A stretch of DNA of 50,378 bases from Desulfobulbus sp. (lineage in GTDB: Bacteria; Desulfobacterota; Desulfobulbia; Desulfobulbales; Desulfobulbaceae): contig DRKI01000098.1 of assembly GCA_011051875.1 (NCBI GenBank), positions 1 through 50,378 of the forward strand. The letters are read 5' to 3'. The notes beneath the pieces were generated by a model. The model was not told the DNA's origin, did not search any database, and saw only the letters and a list, made by a program, of their open reading frames with translations. The position numbers and the translations under genes were made by a program. Shown here in pieces: positions 1-8,756 of this stretch. Each line of letters begins with the position of its first letter. Position 1 is the first letter of the stretch.

Positions 1-2
1 CC

Positions 3-1544
3 GGTTCCGTGGCCGATATCATCTTTTCCTTCCTGGCCATGCGATATGCCTTCCTGCTCACGCGCAGACAGCCGGACAACTTCCTCTGGGGCTATCTCTT
101 CTACTTCTGCATGGCCCTGTCCGCCTTTTCCGTGTCCAGGGCCGCAGGCCACATCGTCAAGCAATTCCTGTTCATGTCGGACAACAGCGAGATCTGGGCT
201 GGTATCGCTCCCTATTCGGGCGGGTTCAATACCCTGCTCCTGATCTCGGTCTCTGCGGTCACCATCTTCTACAACAAGAGTGTCCAGGCCTATGAATCCA
301 TCGAGCAGAAGGCCGCCAAGCTCAAGAGCGCCAATCTGCGGCTGGAGAAGGCGGCTGCGGAACTCAAGGAGTTGAACCTGCACCTGGAGGAGAAAGTCGA
401 GGAGCGGACGGCCGAGCTTTCCAAGTCGGAGAAGAAGTTCCGCCATCTCTTCTCCAATTCCAAGGATATGATCTTTTTCGGGGATATCGGCAAGAACGTG
501 CTCGAGATCAACGAGTCCGGCCTGGAGATGCTGGGGTACAGTCCGGAAGATGCAAAGCGCCTCAACCTGTACCAGATCTTTCGCAACGAAGAGGATATTT
601 TTACCTATTACGAACTGCTCAGCCGGGATGGCTATATCAAGGATTTCGAGGCTGAATTCCAGAAAAAGGACGGCTCGGTGATCTACGTTCTGATCTCGGC
701 CACGGCCATCTATGACGACAACGGCAAGATGATCGGCTGTGAGGCCATTGCCAAGGATCTGACCAGGGTCAAGACCATGATGGAGCAGCTTGTCTCCAGT
801 GAAAAGATGGCCTCCGTGGGCCAGATGGCCGCCGGCGTCGCCCACGAGATCAATACGCCGCTGGGAATAATTCTCGGCTATGCCCAACTGATGAAGGATG
901 ATTTTGACGAGGACTCGGAAGCCTACCAGAATCTCTGTGTCATCGAGCGGCAGACCAAGGCGAGCCGCAAGATCGTCGCCGACCTGCTCAAGTTTTCCCG
1001 CCAGGCTGGCAGCGCCCGCAAGGATATTGATCTCAACGAGATCCTCTCCGACGTGGTGGCCGTGACAGAACACAACCTCAATCTCAACCATATCCAGGTG
1101 CATCTTGAGCTCGCCGACCATCTGCCACGGGTCATCGGCGATGCCGAGAAACTGCGCCAGGTCTTTGTCAACCTGATCAACAATGCCCAGCATGCCATGG
1201 AAGAGCAGGGTGGGGGAGAGCTTTATCTGGGCACCTCCTATGATCCGGACAGGAAACAGGTCATTGCCCGGGTGCGTGACACTGGTCATGGCATTCCCGA
1301 CAGTGTCAGGGCCAAGATCTTTGATCCCTTTTTCACCACCAAGCCGGTGGGCAAGGGGACCGGCCTCGGCCTGTCGGTGACCTACGGGATCATCCAGGAT
1401 CATGGCGGTGCCATCGAGGTGGAGAGTCCGGTCAGGAACCGCGAGACAGGTGAGACGACACAGGGCACCGAGTTCAGGATCCTGCTGCCCAGGGCAGAGG
1501 ATACCGAGACCGTGGCCCTGAAGGGACAGGAAACCACAGTGTAG
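3..1544 (+). CDS. Membrane-bound PAS sensor histidine kinase (5' end probably outside the window)
   Basis: Autophosphorylating sensor kinase at the inner membrane. The visible 511 residues (from a GTG at 9) start with hydrophobic segments at about 25-45 and 70-90. A charged coiled coil follows (about 95-140), then a PAS domain (about 140-260), a HisKA box with the phospho-accepting histidine at about 279 in VAHEINTPLG, and a complete HATPase_c domain (N box NLINNAQHAM, G1 DTGHGIP, G2 GKGTGLGLS). No stop codon separates the frame from the window edge and the first membrane segment looks incomplete, so the true start probably lies upstream. A receiver-only protein follows about 100 bp downstream and is the likely phosphotransfer partner. 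The signal sensed cannot be told from sequence. Confidence 0.9.
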   Translation, partial: GSVADIIFSFLAMRYAFLLTRRQPDNFLWGYLFYFCMALSAFSVSRAAGHIVKQFLFMSDNSEIWAGIAPYSGGFNTLLLISVSAVTIFYNKSVQAYESIEQKAAKLKSANLRLEKAAAELKELNLHLEEKVEERTAELSKSEKKFRHLFSNSKDMIFFGDIGKNVLEINESGLEMLGYSPEDAKRLNLYQIFRNEEDIFTYYELLSRDGYIKDFEAEFQKKDGSVIYVLISATAIYDDNGKMIGCEAIAKDLTRVKTMMEQLVSSEKMASVGQMAAGVAHEINTPLGIILGYAQLMKDDFDEDSEAYQNLCVIERQTKASRKIVADLLKFSRQAGSARKDIDLNEILSDVVAVTEHNLNLNHIQVHLELADHLPRVIGDAEKLRQVFVNLINNAQHAMEEQGGGELYLGTSYDPDRKQVIARVRDTGHGIPDSVRAKIFDPFFTTKPVGKGTGLGLSVTYGIIQDHGGAIEVESPVRNRETGETTQGTEFRILLPRAEDTETVALKGQETTV

Positions 1545-1645
1545 CTGTTTGACAACATAGCTGTCTGGCAAAAAAAACATTGCAAACGGTCGCGGACAAC
1601 GGCTTTGGTCGCGGCATTTTCCGGTACAACCCGAGGAGGAAGACA

Positions 1646-2011
1646 ATGGCTGAAATTCTGGCACTGGATGATGTACAGGACGCAACGGTTCTCATCGGCA
1701 AGATCCTCTCCAAAAAGGGACACAATGTCCATACCTTCACCGAGGAAGACGAGGCGATCGAATTTGCCAAGAAGAACAGGATTGACCTGGCGATCCTGGA
1801 CATCAAGCTGAAGAAGCTCAGCGGCGTTGAGGTGTTGGCCATGCTGAAAGAGCATTCACCCGACATGCACGCCATAATGCTCACCGGCTATCCCACTGTC
1901 GAGACTGCGCGGGAGGCCATCAGTCTGGGCGCCGACGAGTACTGCGTCAAGCCCATAGACCGTGACGAGTTGGAAGAGAAGGTGGAGAAGGTCCTCCAGT
2001 CCGGCAAGTAG
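1646..2011 (+). CDS. Single-domain response regulator (CheY-like receiver)
   Basis: A 121-residue receiver domain with no output domain. It has the acidic pair at D8-D9, the phospho-acceptor D52 (in LAILDIKL), the switch threonine T80 (MLTGY) and the conserved lysine K102 (VKPID). The frame is open further upstream, but the ATG at 1646 has a strong ribosome site (GAGGAGGA) and begins directly at the first beta strand, so this start is preferred. It lies between a complete histidine kinase and a GAF/PAS protein with an orphan HisKA domain, so it probably receives phosphate from the first and may pass it on or act by protein contact. Confidence 0.93.
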   Translation: MAEILALDDVQDATVLIGKILSKKGHNVHTFTEEDEAIEFAKKNRIDLAILDIKLKKLSGVEVLAMLKEHSPDMHAIMLTGYPTVETAREAISLGADEYCVKPIDRDELEEKVEKVLQSGK

Positions 2012-2042
2012 TCGCGGCGGCTGAAAAACGACCAGGACGGAT

Positions 2043-3716
2043 ATGGGCACGGATACAGCGGCAAAGACAAGAGAGCGGCAGTTTCTGGAGGTTTTCCAGA
2101 AGGTGACCAAGATGGTCTCCATGGTGCTGGATCATCAGCAGGTGATGGATACCATCGTCCGTACCCTGCCGGAACTCTTTGACGTGGATGCCTGCACCAT
2201 CCGTCTGCTGGATTACTCCACCAACACCTTTGTCCTGGGCGCGGCACACGGCCTGTCCATGGAATATGTCTCCCGCCAGTCCATCGACACCGAGGAGACC
2301 ATGGCCCTGATCAAGGCGGGACAGCCCGTGGCCAGGGTCAACCTGGACCGGGACCCCAACTACCGGGACCGCGAAGAACTCTTCCGGGAAGGCATCAAGA
2401 GCATTCTCACCCTGCCCATCCTGTTCCAGGATTCCATCATCGGCATCATGCGGCTGCTGACCCGGCGGCACCGGGTCTTTTCCGACGAGGAGATCTCTTT
2501 CTCCATGTCGCTGGCCGAGCAGGTGGGCATAGCCATCTCCAACGCCCGGATGTTCAAGGAGATGGTCAACCAGGTCGACTTCATGCAGGAGGTCCAGGCC
2601 CTGAGCAAACTGGTCAATTCCACCCTGGACCTGGACACGGTGCTTCAGACCATTGTCGAGCGGGTTCCCCGCTCCATGGGGACCCGGGCCTGTACCATCC
2701 GGTTGCTCAATCCCCAGACCAACACCCTGGAACTGGTTGCTGCGCACGGGGTTTCGGAGAGGTACCTGGAGCAGGTACAGTGGGAGAGCGAGGATGACAT
2801 CGCCATGCTGCTGGCCGGTGGTTCGGTGGCCATTTTTGACGTGGAAAGCGACGAGCGGATCAAGTGCAGGAAACACCTGGTCGAGGAAGGGATCAGGTCC
2901 CTGCTCTGCATTCCCATCAAGGTCGGCCAGGAACGTATCGGCGTGCTGCAGATCCTCTCCGACGAGCACCACTGTTTTACAAGCTCTGAGGTCAATTTTG
3001 CCGAGACCGTGTCCGAGGCCGGGGGCACAGCCATCCATAACGCCCGGACCTATCAGAAGATCAACCTTCTCTTCAACCAGATCGAGGAGAACGAGCGGTT
3101 TCTTGCCGACATCCTTGACTGTATCCGGCCGCAGCTCCTGGTGATCGATACCGAAAAACATGTTGTTCTCGCCAACCGGGTGGCCCTGGAACGACTGGGC
3201 AGGTCGGAGAAGGAGATCCTGGGAGCAGAATACAGCGAACTCTGCCTGGTGGAAGGCGATGGGGGCGACTGTCCCGTGGATCAGGTTCTGCGGGACGGTA
3301 CCGGGGTCACCCTGGTCCACCAGGTGCAGCAGGAGGATGGTATTCACTGGCTTGAACGGACCGCAACGCCCATGCTCAATGATGAGGGCAGGGTTCAGTA
3401 CGTGGTGGAGATCATCCGCGATATCACCACCCAGCGCAAGCTGGAGCAGGAGCGGATGGAACGGGTCAAACTGCAGGGGGTTGTCGAGATGGCCGGCGCC
3501 GTGGCCCACGAGATCAATTCACCGCTGTTTGCCGCCCTCGGAACGGCTCAGCTCCTGGAAGAGGATGTGAAAGATACCGAGCTGTCCCGGGACCTGGCCA
3601 CCATTGTCCGCAACCTGAAGGCCATCAGCGAGCTCACCAAGAAGATGACCAGTATGACCGGTTTCAAGAGTCGCAATTATATCGGCGATACCAGGATCGT
3701 CGATATGTCGGATTGA
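2043..3716 (+). CDS. GAF-GAF-PAS-HisKA protein lacking the ATPase domain
   Basis: A 557-residue soluble signalling protein. Two GAF domains (about 15-170 and 185-345) share internal similarity (CTIRLL repeats, LPILFQ/IPIKVGQ strands). A PAS domain follows (about 355-465), then a HisKA helix with the histidine at 489 (VAHEINSPL). The protein ends 68 residues later with no N, G1 or G2 box, so it cannot bind ATP in the usual way. The reading frame ends cleanly and no ATPase remnant is visible in the following 300 bp, so this looks like the natural end and not a truncation. It could act as a dimerising phosphotransfer scaffold for the neighbouring kinase and receiver; that role is inferred. Confidence 0.88.
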   Translation: MGTDTAAKTRERQFLEVFQKVTKMVSMVLDHQQVMDTIVRTLPELFDVDACTIRLLDYSTNTFVLGAAHGLSMEYVSRQSIDTEETMALIKAGQPVARVNLDRDPNYRDREELFREGIKSILTLPILFQDSIIGIMRLLTRRHRVFSDEEISFSMSLAEQVGIAISNARMFKEMVNQVDFMQEVQALSKLVNSTLDLDTVLQTIVERVPRSMGTRACTIRLLNPQTNTLELVAAHGVSERYLEQVQWESEDDIAMLLAGGSVAIFDVESDERIKCRKHLVEEGIRSLLCIPIKVGQERIGVLQILSDEHHCFTSSEVNFAETVSEAGGTAIHNARTYQKINLLFNQIEENERFLADILDCIRPQLLVIDTEKHVVLANRVALERLGRSEKEILGAEYSELCLVEGDGGDCPVDQVLRDGTGVTLVHQVQQEDGIHWLERTATPMLNDEGRVQYVVEIIRDITTQRKLEQERMERVKLQGVVEMAGAVAHEINSPLFAALGTAQLLEEDVKDTELSRDLATIVRNLKAISELTKKMTSMTGFKSRNYIGDTRIVDMSD

Positions 3717-4014
3717 AAGAGGGGCTGCTCCCTCCCTGACCCGGCGGGAAGGGGGGGACATTCAACAAACGTAGCGGCATCAGAGAAAAAAGGAGGTGAA
3801 CGGCAATTTATCCAGGCTGAAGAACAATCATGGATCCCAAACATGGTGCGATGTTTGTGTTATTGAGCCGGCTGACCGGCCGATGTCCATCAGCCCGGGG
3901 CGCGTGTGCCGGTATCGTTATCCCCGTGATCTCGATACTTTCCGGCACCGGTACTGGAACTGGACTGCCGCCGGTGGGTTGACTTCTACAAAAGAAAGAT
4001 CGAGGAGGCTTTGT
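3717..4014 (+). other. Intergenic leader upstream of the TauE-like gene
   Basis: About 300 bp without a convincing gene. The transporter frame is open back to 3796, but the peptide there is unlike any signal sequence, so it is treated as leader. Small inverted repeats are present: GCCGG-CTGA-CCGGC at 3867-3880, and CACCGG (3946-3951) pairing with CCGGTG (3971-3976) just before the ribosome site. No recognised riboswitch or consensus promoter was found. Confidence 0.4.
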
Positions 4015-5706
4015 ATGAAAAGATTTTCACTACTACTCGGCATTGTCGTGTCTGCTCTGCTGTTGCTCAGTTCCGGTGCACTGGCAGTAGATGCGAAACT
4101 GAGTGCAAAAAACCTGAAAGCAGGCAGTCCCATTACCATCGAGGGCAGCATAGATCCGGGACAGGACCTGTACGTGGTCATCTCCACGGAAAAGATGTTC
4201 AAACCCTCTGATGCGCCGGGACCCAAGGAAAAGAAACGCCTGACCAACGGCAAGAACGGCAAGAACGCCTTCGGCGATACCGCCATTCCGCCGAATTACT
4301 ATGTGCTCACCAATGTCCCCGAGACCCTGGCCACTCCCAAGGAGGCCTGGAAGGGACAGACAGACGGGCTCTTCGCCTTCCCGCCGTTCAAGTACAAGGT
4401 AAAGGTCAACAAGATCAAGAAATGGGGCGACATCGATCCTGCTGTCCGCCCCATGCTCGCCCCCATCACCACCGAGGCGCAGTGGAAGTTCCTGATCTTC
4501 ACCCATGAGAAGAAGTTCGGCATCAACACCGTGTCCAAGGAAAAGCCCCTTGGCGGCGGCAATGCCCGCATGATCATGACCGACTATGGCAAGCAGCCCG
4601 AGGCCTGGAACAAGGGAGTCTCCCTGTCCCTGGACAAGAGCACGGGAAAGTTCACCGCCACCATGACGCCGTACAAGAACCTGGCCCCCGGCACCAGGAT
4701 GGCGGTCTATGTCAACGGCCAGAAACTGGATGACTTCACCATCGAGAAGTCGACCTTCTTCTTCAAGACCGGTAACGTCTACATGAACCCGCTGATCGTC
4801 TTCGGCGGCGCCTTCCTGATCGGCGTCCTCTTCGTCATCATGGGCGCGGCAGGCGGCCTGTTCACCGCGGCCTTCCAGATCACCGTCATCGGCACCAAGG
4901 GACCGGTGGGCATCAATGCCGGCAACACCATCAAGCCGACCAACCTGTTCCTGACCCTGTGTTCGCCCATCACGGGGCTCATGAACTACTTCAAGGAAAA
5001 GCGTTTCGCCTACCCGGTGGCCATCCCCTTTGCCATCGGTATCGTCACCGGCGCCTTTTTCATCGGCCCGCCGCTGTCGGCCAAGTACCTGAACCTGGCG
5101 TCGTTCAAGTTCTACCTGGGCATCATCTGTCTGGTCATTGGTATCAAGCTCTTCACCGAGTCCCTGCCGGCTTCCATTGAGAAGAAAAAGGCCATGAAGG
5201 CCATTGTCCAGAAATTCAACGCAGCCGTCAAGGAGGCCAAGGAGTCCGGCAAGGCCATGGAGATGGGCAAGATCGAGTTCGACAAGTTCAACTTCATCTC
5301 CTTTGATATGCGGTTCTGGGGCGAGACCTTTGTCGCCCGGCCGTTGATGATGCTGGTCGGCGGTATCCTCATGGGTGTCATCGCCTCCTCGTTCGGTGTC
5401 GGCGGCGGCTTCATGTTCATGCCCTTCATGACCACCCTGGTGGGCTATCCCATGTACCTGGCCGTGCCCATTGCCCTGGCCGGTACCTTTGCCACCTCCA
5501 CCGGTGGTATCGCCAAGTACGCCCTGATGGGCTACCAGCCTGACTGGCTGATGGCGGCCCTGATCGCTGCCGGCGCCATGTGCGGCGGTATGGTCGGTCC
5601 CAAGATCCAGAAGAAGCTGCCCGAGATCTTCCTCAAGCGGATGCTGGCTCTGGCGCTGATCATCGTCTTCATGAAGTACACCAGCCTGATACCGTTCATG
5701 CGGTAA
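4015..5706 (+). CDS. TauE/SafE-family anion (sulfite-type) exporter with a large secreted N-terminal domain
   Basis: Inner-membrane permease of the TauE/SafE family, which move sulfite, sulfoacetate and related anions. The 563-residue product begins with a signal peptide (about 1-24, cut after ALA). A hydrophilic extracytoplasmic domain follows (about 25-255), then two TauE half-repeats: membrane segments from about 258 to 385 and from about 440 to 563, with typical GAAGGLFTA and SSFGVGGGF motifs. A charged cytoplasmic loop (about 385-435) joins them. Ordinary TauE proteins are about 250 residues and lack the N-terminal domain. The ATG at 4015 is chosen for its GAGGAGG site and signal peptide. 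The next operon encodes a thiosulfate/polysulfide-reductase-like enzyme, which fits sulfite or another sulfur anion as cargo, but the substrate is inferred. Confidence 0.88.
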   Translation: MKRFSLLLGIVVSALLLLSSGALAVDAKLSAKNLKAGSPITIEGSIDPGQDLYVVISTEKMFKPSDAPGPKEKKRLTNGKNGKNAFGDTAIPPNYYVLTNVPETLATPKEAWKGQTDGLFAFPPFKYKVKVNKIKKWGDIDPAVRPMLAPITTEAQWKFLIFTHEKKFGINTVSKEKPLGGGNARMIMTDYGKQPEAWNKGVSLSLDKSTGKFTATMTPYKNLAPGTRMAVYVNGQKLDDFTIEKSTFFFKTGNVYMNPLIVFGGAFLIGVLFVIMGAAGGLFTAAFQITVIGTKGPVGINAGNTIKPTNLFLTLCSPITGLMNYFKEKRFAYPVAIPFAIGIVTGAFFIGPPLSAKYLNLASFKFYLGIICLVIGIKLFTESLPASIEKKKAMKAIVQKFNAAVKEAKESGKAMEMGKIEFDKFNFISFDMRFWGETFVARPLMMLVGGILMGVIASSFGVGGGFMFMPFMTTLVGYPMYLAVPIALAGTFATSTGGIAKYALMGYQPDWLMAALIAAGAMCGGMVGPKIQKKLPEIFLKRMLALALIIVFMKYTSLIPFMR

Positions 5707-5727
5707 CAGCGTTTGTAACCTCAAACC

Positions 5728-5759
5728 GGCAGAACAGGCCGCCTGCGGCCTGTTCTGCC
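5728..5759 (+). terminator. Strong hairpin downstream of the TauE-like gene
   Basis: A perfect 13-bp inverted repeat (GGCAGAACAGGCC at 5728-5740 and its complement at 5747-5759), plus one closing G-C pair, with a CCTG loop. It starts 22 bases after the stop codon. There is no true T tract after it, so it may terminate weakly or protect the mRNA end. Confidence 0.6.
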
Positions 5760-5892
5760 CGTGTTGTCGGTGACTTGCTTCCGTCATGGTGGCTGTCCGT
5801 TGTCCGTACAACTCGTTTTTGGCCGAAGCACGATCTTCTCCGGCCGGCCGGCGGGGGAAGAACCAGGAAGCTGGAGACATCCGGATCCGCCG

Positions 5893-5920
5893 CCGCAGGC
5901 GTGGCAGAATGCGCCTGCGG
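5893..5920 (+). promoter_or_regulatory. GC-rich hairpin in the leader of the molybdopterin oxidoreductase
   Basis: A perfect 9-bp stem (CCGCAGGCG at 5893-5901, CGCCTGCGG at 5912-5920) with a 10-base loop, about 77 bases before the start codon of the next gene. It is not followed by T residues. It could be a cis-regulatory RNA structure or an operator. The rest of the 290-bp gap holds no recognisable gene. Confidence 0.35.
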
Positions 5921-5997
5921 CCGGGTGTCGTCGTCCGGCCCGGGGAGAGTTTTTCGCCCGTTGCCGGTGATATTGTGACATTACGAAGGAGAACAAC

Positions 5998-8115
5998 ATG
6001 AAAAAATCTGTGTACTCTATGTGTGGCATGTGCACGGTTCGCTGCCCGATCCGGGTCGAGGTCGAGGACAACCGGGTGACCTGGATCGAGGGGAATCCGT
6101 ACCTGCTCGATCATGCGCTCTGCGCGAAGGGATCCGCCGGCATGGCGCTGGTGGATGACGACGAGCGTCCCCGGCAGCCCCTGATCAGGGAGGGGGGACG
6201 GGGCGCCGGCCGCTGGCAGAAGGTCAGCTGGCCCACGGCCTACGACTACATCGCCGAACGGCTGAAGAAGATCAAGAGCGAGTACGGCCCCGAATCGGTG
6301 GTCCTTTCCTCTCGCGGCGGTCCCTGGCAGAACATGTACAAGACGTTCATCCACGCCTTTGGTTCGCCCAACTACACCAACCACGACTGCACCTGCGGCC
6401 GCAACACCCACCATGCCAGCCTCTCCATCAACGGCGTGGGCCGCAAGGGGTTCATCTATGACATCAAGAACAGCCGCCACATGGTGCTGTTCGGCAGGAA
6501 CTATTTCGCCTCCCTCCAGATCGCCCAGGGCAACCAGCTCCTGGACATGCTGGACAAGGGCGGCAGGCTCACCTATGTCGACGTGCGCCAGACCATGACC
6601 GGCATCAAGGCGACCCGTTTCTTCCAGGTCCGGCCCGGTACCGATTATGCCCTGGCCCTGGGAATGATCCACGAGATCATCAAGCGCGGCATCTATGACA
6701 AGGACTTCATCGACCGCTACGTGACCGGCTTCGACGAACTCTGTACCTTTATCGAGGAGTATACCCCGGCCTGGGCGGCCAAGGAGTGCGGGGTCAAGGA
6801 AAAGGCGATTCTCGCCTTTGTCGACGAGCTGGCCGAGGACATGCCACGGGTGATCTTTCACCCGGGCTGGAACCTGTCCCGCTACAAGGATTCCTTCTAT
6901 GTCAGCCGTGCCCTGCATCTGCTCAACGTGCTCATGGGCAATATCGAGACCGAGGGCGGGCTCATCATTCCCAAGGGTGCCGGCGACTGCGGGTTCAAGG
7001 GGATCCGCATGCTCGACTGTCCCAAACCCGACATCAAGCGGGCCGATGGTGTGGGCTGGAAATATAAACACTTCGACAAGGGACCGGGCCTGGCCCATCT
7101 CTTTTTCGATGCCATGCGGACCGAGGATCCCTACCCGGTCAAGGCGTGGATCGCCATGCGCCACGATCCCTTCACCGGTATGCCGGAGCCGCAGCGGCAG
7201 AAACTGCTCTTTGACAACTGCGACCTGCTGGTCTCCATCGATACCCACTACTCCGAGTTCGGCTGGTATGCGGACGTGATCCTGCCCGAGTCCACCTACC
7301 TGGAACGGGACAATCCCATCGCCCTGCAGAAGGGGACCAAGCCGCGGCTGATCGTCCGCCGCAAGGCAGTGGAGCCCAAGTATGATACCAAGCCGGGCTG
7401 GCAGATCTTCAAGCAGCTCGCTGACCGGCTCGATATCAGCGAATACTTCCCCTACAACACCATCGAGGAGCTCTACGAGTGGCAGCTCGAAGGCACCGGC
7501 TACACCATCGCCGACTTCGAGGAAAAGGGATTCATCGAATTGACCGATAAACCCCTGCCGCTCTATGACCGTGATTCCCTGGACGGTCAGTTCAAGACGC
7601 CGTCCGGCAAGATCGAGATCATCAGCAAGAAGCTCACCGATGCCGGCCTGGAATCGCTCAAGCCCTACAGGTCGCCCAACAAGCCGCCCAAGGGCATGTT
7701 CCGCCTGGTCTATGGCCGCTCCGCGGTCCACACCCACGGCCACACCATGAACAATCCGCTGCTCGAGGAGCTGATGCCCGAGAATTCTCTCTGGATCAAC
7801 AGGCGGGCCGCGGCCAAGCTGGGGATAGAGGATGGGGACCTGGTCGATGTGACCGCGCAGAATGCCAGCTATTCCGGCACAATCCATGCCTATGTCACCG
7901 AATTCATCCATCCGGAGGCGGTGTACACCGTCCATGGTTTCGGCCGCCAGATCCCTCTGCAGACCAGGTCGTACCATGCCGGGCTCAGTGACCAGAAACT
8001 GATGGCCGGTAAACTCGACGACTGGGATAAGGCCGGAGGGGCCATCAACCTCTGCGAGGCCTTTGTCTTTGTGCAGCGCAGTACACGCAATCCCAAGAGG
8101 AGGGTTGAGTTATGA
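5998..8115 (+). CDS. Molybdopterin oxidoreductase, PhsA/PsrA-like catalytic subunit without Tat signal
   Basis: Catalytic subunit of a DMSO-reductase-superfamily enzyme, closest in layout to thiosulfate/polysulfide reductases (705 residues; PhsA/PsrA are usually about 750-770). The N terminus binds a [4Fe-4S] cluster through C9, C12, C16 and C42. The cofactor domain follows, with a likely Mo-ligand cysteine at C131 or C133 (HDCTCGRN), then a C-terminal molydopterin-dinucleotide-binding domain from about 570 (LVYGRSAVHTHG). Known PhsA/PsrA proteins carry a twin-arginine signal. Here translation starts with MKKSVYSMCGMC, directly at the cluster, from an ATG with an AAGGAGA site, so the enzyme should be cytoplasmic. 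Its stop overlaps the ferredoxin start (ATGA). Substrate is uncertain: thiosulfate, polysulfide, tetrathionate or another oxyanion are all possible. Confidence 0.88.
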   Translation: MKKSVYSMCGMCTVRCPIRVEVEDNRVTWIEGNPYLLDHALCAKGSAGMALVDDDERPRQPLIREGGRGAGRWQKVSWPTAYDYIAERLKKIKSEYGPESVVLSSRGGPWQNMYKTFIHAFGSPNYTNHDCTCGRNTHHASLSINGVGRKGFIYDIKNSRHMVLFGRNYFASLQIAQGNQLLDMLDKGGRLTYVDVRQTMTGIKATRFFQVRPGTDYALALGMIHEIIKRGIYDKDFIDRYVTGFDELCTFIEEYTPAWAAKECGVKEKAILAFVDELAEDMPRVIFHPGWNLSRYKDSFYVSRALHLLNVLMGNIETEGGLIIPKGAGDCGFKGIRMLDCPKPDIKRADGVGWKYKHFDKGPGLAHLFFDAMRTEDPYPVKAWIAMRHDPFTGMPEPQRQKLLFDNCDLLVSIDTHYSEFGWYADVILPESTYLERDNPIALQKGTKPRLIVRRKAVEPKYDTKPGWQIFKQLADRLDISEYFPYNTIEELYEWQLEGTGYTIADFEEKGFIELTDKPLPLYDRDSLDGQFKTPSGKIEIISKKLTDAGLESLKPYRSPNKPPKGMFRLVYGRSAVHTHGHTMNNPLLEELMPENSLWINRRAAAKLGIEDGDLVDVTAQNASYSGTIHAYVTEFIHPEAVYTVHGFGRQIPLQTRSYHAGLSDQKLMAGKLDDWDKAGGAINLCEAFVFVQRSTRNPKRRVEL

Positions 8116-8564
8116 ACAGGTACATGATCCATCTCAATTCCAAACGGTGTATTGGCTGCCACGGTTGCGAGGTGCACTGCAAGACCAACAAGCGGCTGCC
8201 GGTAGGCCCCATTCTCTGCGAGATCGACCACGAACCGCTGAAGCCGGTACGGGGGGTGCCCAAGACCGAGTTCTCGTTCCGGTCCTGCTACCACTGCGAC
8301 GACCCCTTCTGTGTGCCGGTCTGTCCGACCCAGGCCATGGTCAAGCGCGACGACGGCATCGTCTACGTGGACCAGGAGAAGTGCATCGGCTGCATGGCCT
8401 GCGCCGGCGCCTGTCCCTGGACCATTCCCCAGCTCAACCCGGCCACGGGCAAGGCCATCAAGTGCGACTACTGCATGGATCGTCTCGACCAGGGGCTGAA
8501 GCCGGCCTGTGTCACCAAGTGCACCACCCATGCCCTCAGGTTGGTCCGGCTGGAGGAGGTCTAG
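8112..8564 (+). CDS. Four-cluster [4Fe-4S] ferredoxin subunit (PhsB/PsrB/DmsB-like)
   Basis: Electron-transfer subunit of the preceding molybdoenzyme, coupled to it by a 4-base ATGA overlap. The 150 residues carry 17 cysteines in the usual pattern of a four-cluster ferredoxin: C13/16/19/23, C59/62/67/71, C91/94/97/101 and C118/121/133/137, with an extra C36. No signal peptide or membrane segment is present. A NrfD/PsrC-type quinol-oxidising membrane subunit, which usually follows, is missing; the operon ends here at a terminator. Electrons must therefore come from a soluble donor or from a membrane protein encoded elsewhere. Confidence 0.92.
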   Translation: MNRYMIHLNSKRCIGCHGCEVHCKTNKRLPVGPILCEIDHEPLKPVRGVPKTEFSFRSCYHCDDPFCVPVCPTQAMVKRDDGIVYVDQEKCIGCMACAGACPWTIPQLNPATGKAIKCDYCMDRLDQGLKPACVTKCTTHALRLVRLEEV

Positions 8565-8630
8565 GCGCACCGGCCATCCGGTTTGTCCCGGACAGGTTGC
8601 TCTTGTAAAACATCCATAATCAGATACAAT

Positions 8631-8659
8631 GGGGTGCCTGTGCGGCACCCCGTTTTTTT
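8631..8659 (+). terminator. Rho-independent terminator of the PhsAB-like operon
   Basis: Perfect 8-bp stem GGGGTGCC (8631-8638) with GGCACCCC (8644-8651), a 5-base loop, then G and seven T residues (8653-8659). It lies 66 bases after the ferredoxin stop and clearly ends that operon. Confidence 0.93.
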
Positions 8660-8756
8660 GGGTACCCGCCTGGGCCCGCCCCTGCACGGTCCGGCCATGC
8701 CGACACAGCAGCCGGCCGGAGCGGGAGCAGTCCGGGATCATGGCAAGGAATAGAGG

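Noticed and set aside
1560-1590. Sigma-54 promoter before the receiver gene
   Set aside because: A TGGCA element and a TTGC element occur, but the GG-GC spacing is 13 instead of 10 bases.
3796-4014. N-terminal extension of the TauE-like protein to a GTG at 3796
   Set aside because: It would bury the signal peptide at residue 74 and lacks a coherent domain; ATG 4015 has an excellent ribosome site.
4033-7977. A 3.9-kb open frame on the minus strand opposite the TauE-like and molybdoenzyme genes
   Set aside because: It is a GC-bias shadow: low-complexity His/Gly/Asp-rich translation, no domain, and it spans two well-supported plus-strand genes and their gap. Similar long antisense frames elsewhere were rejected for the same reason.
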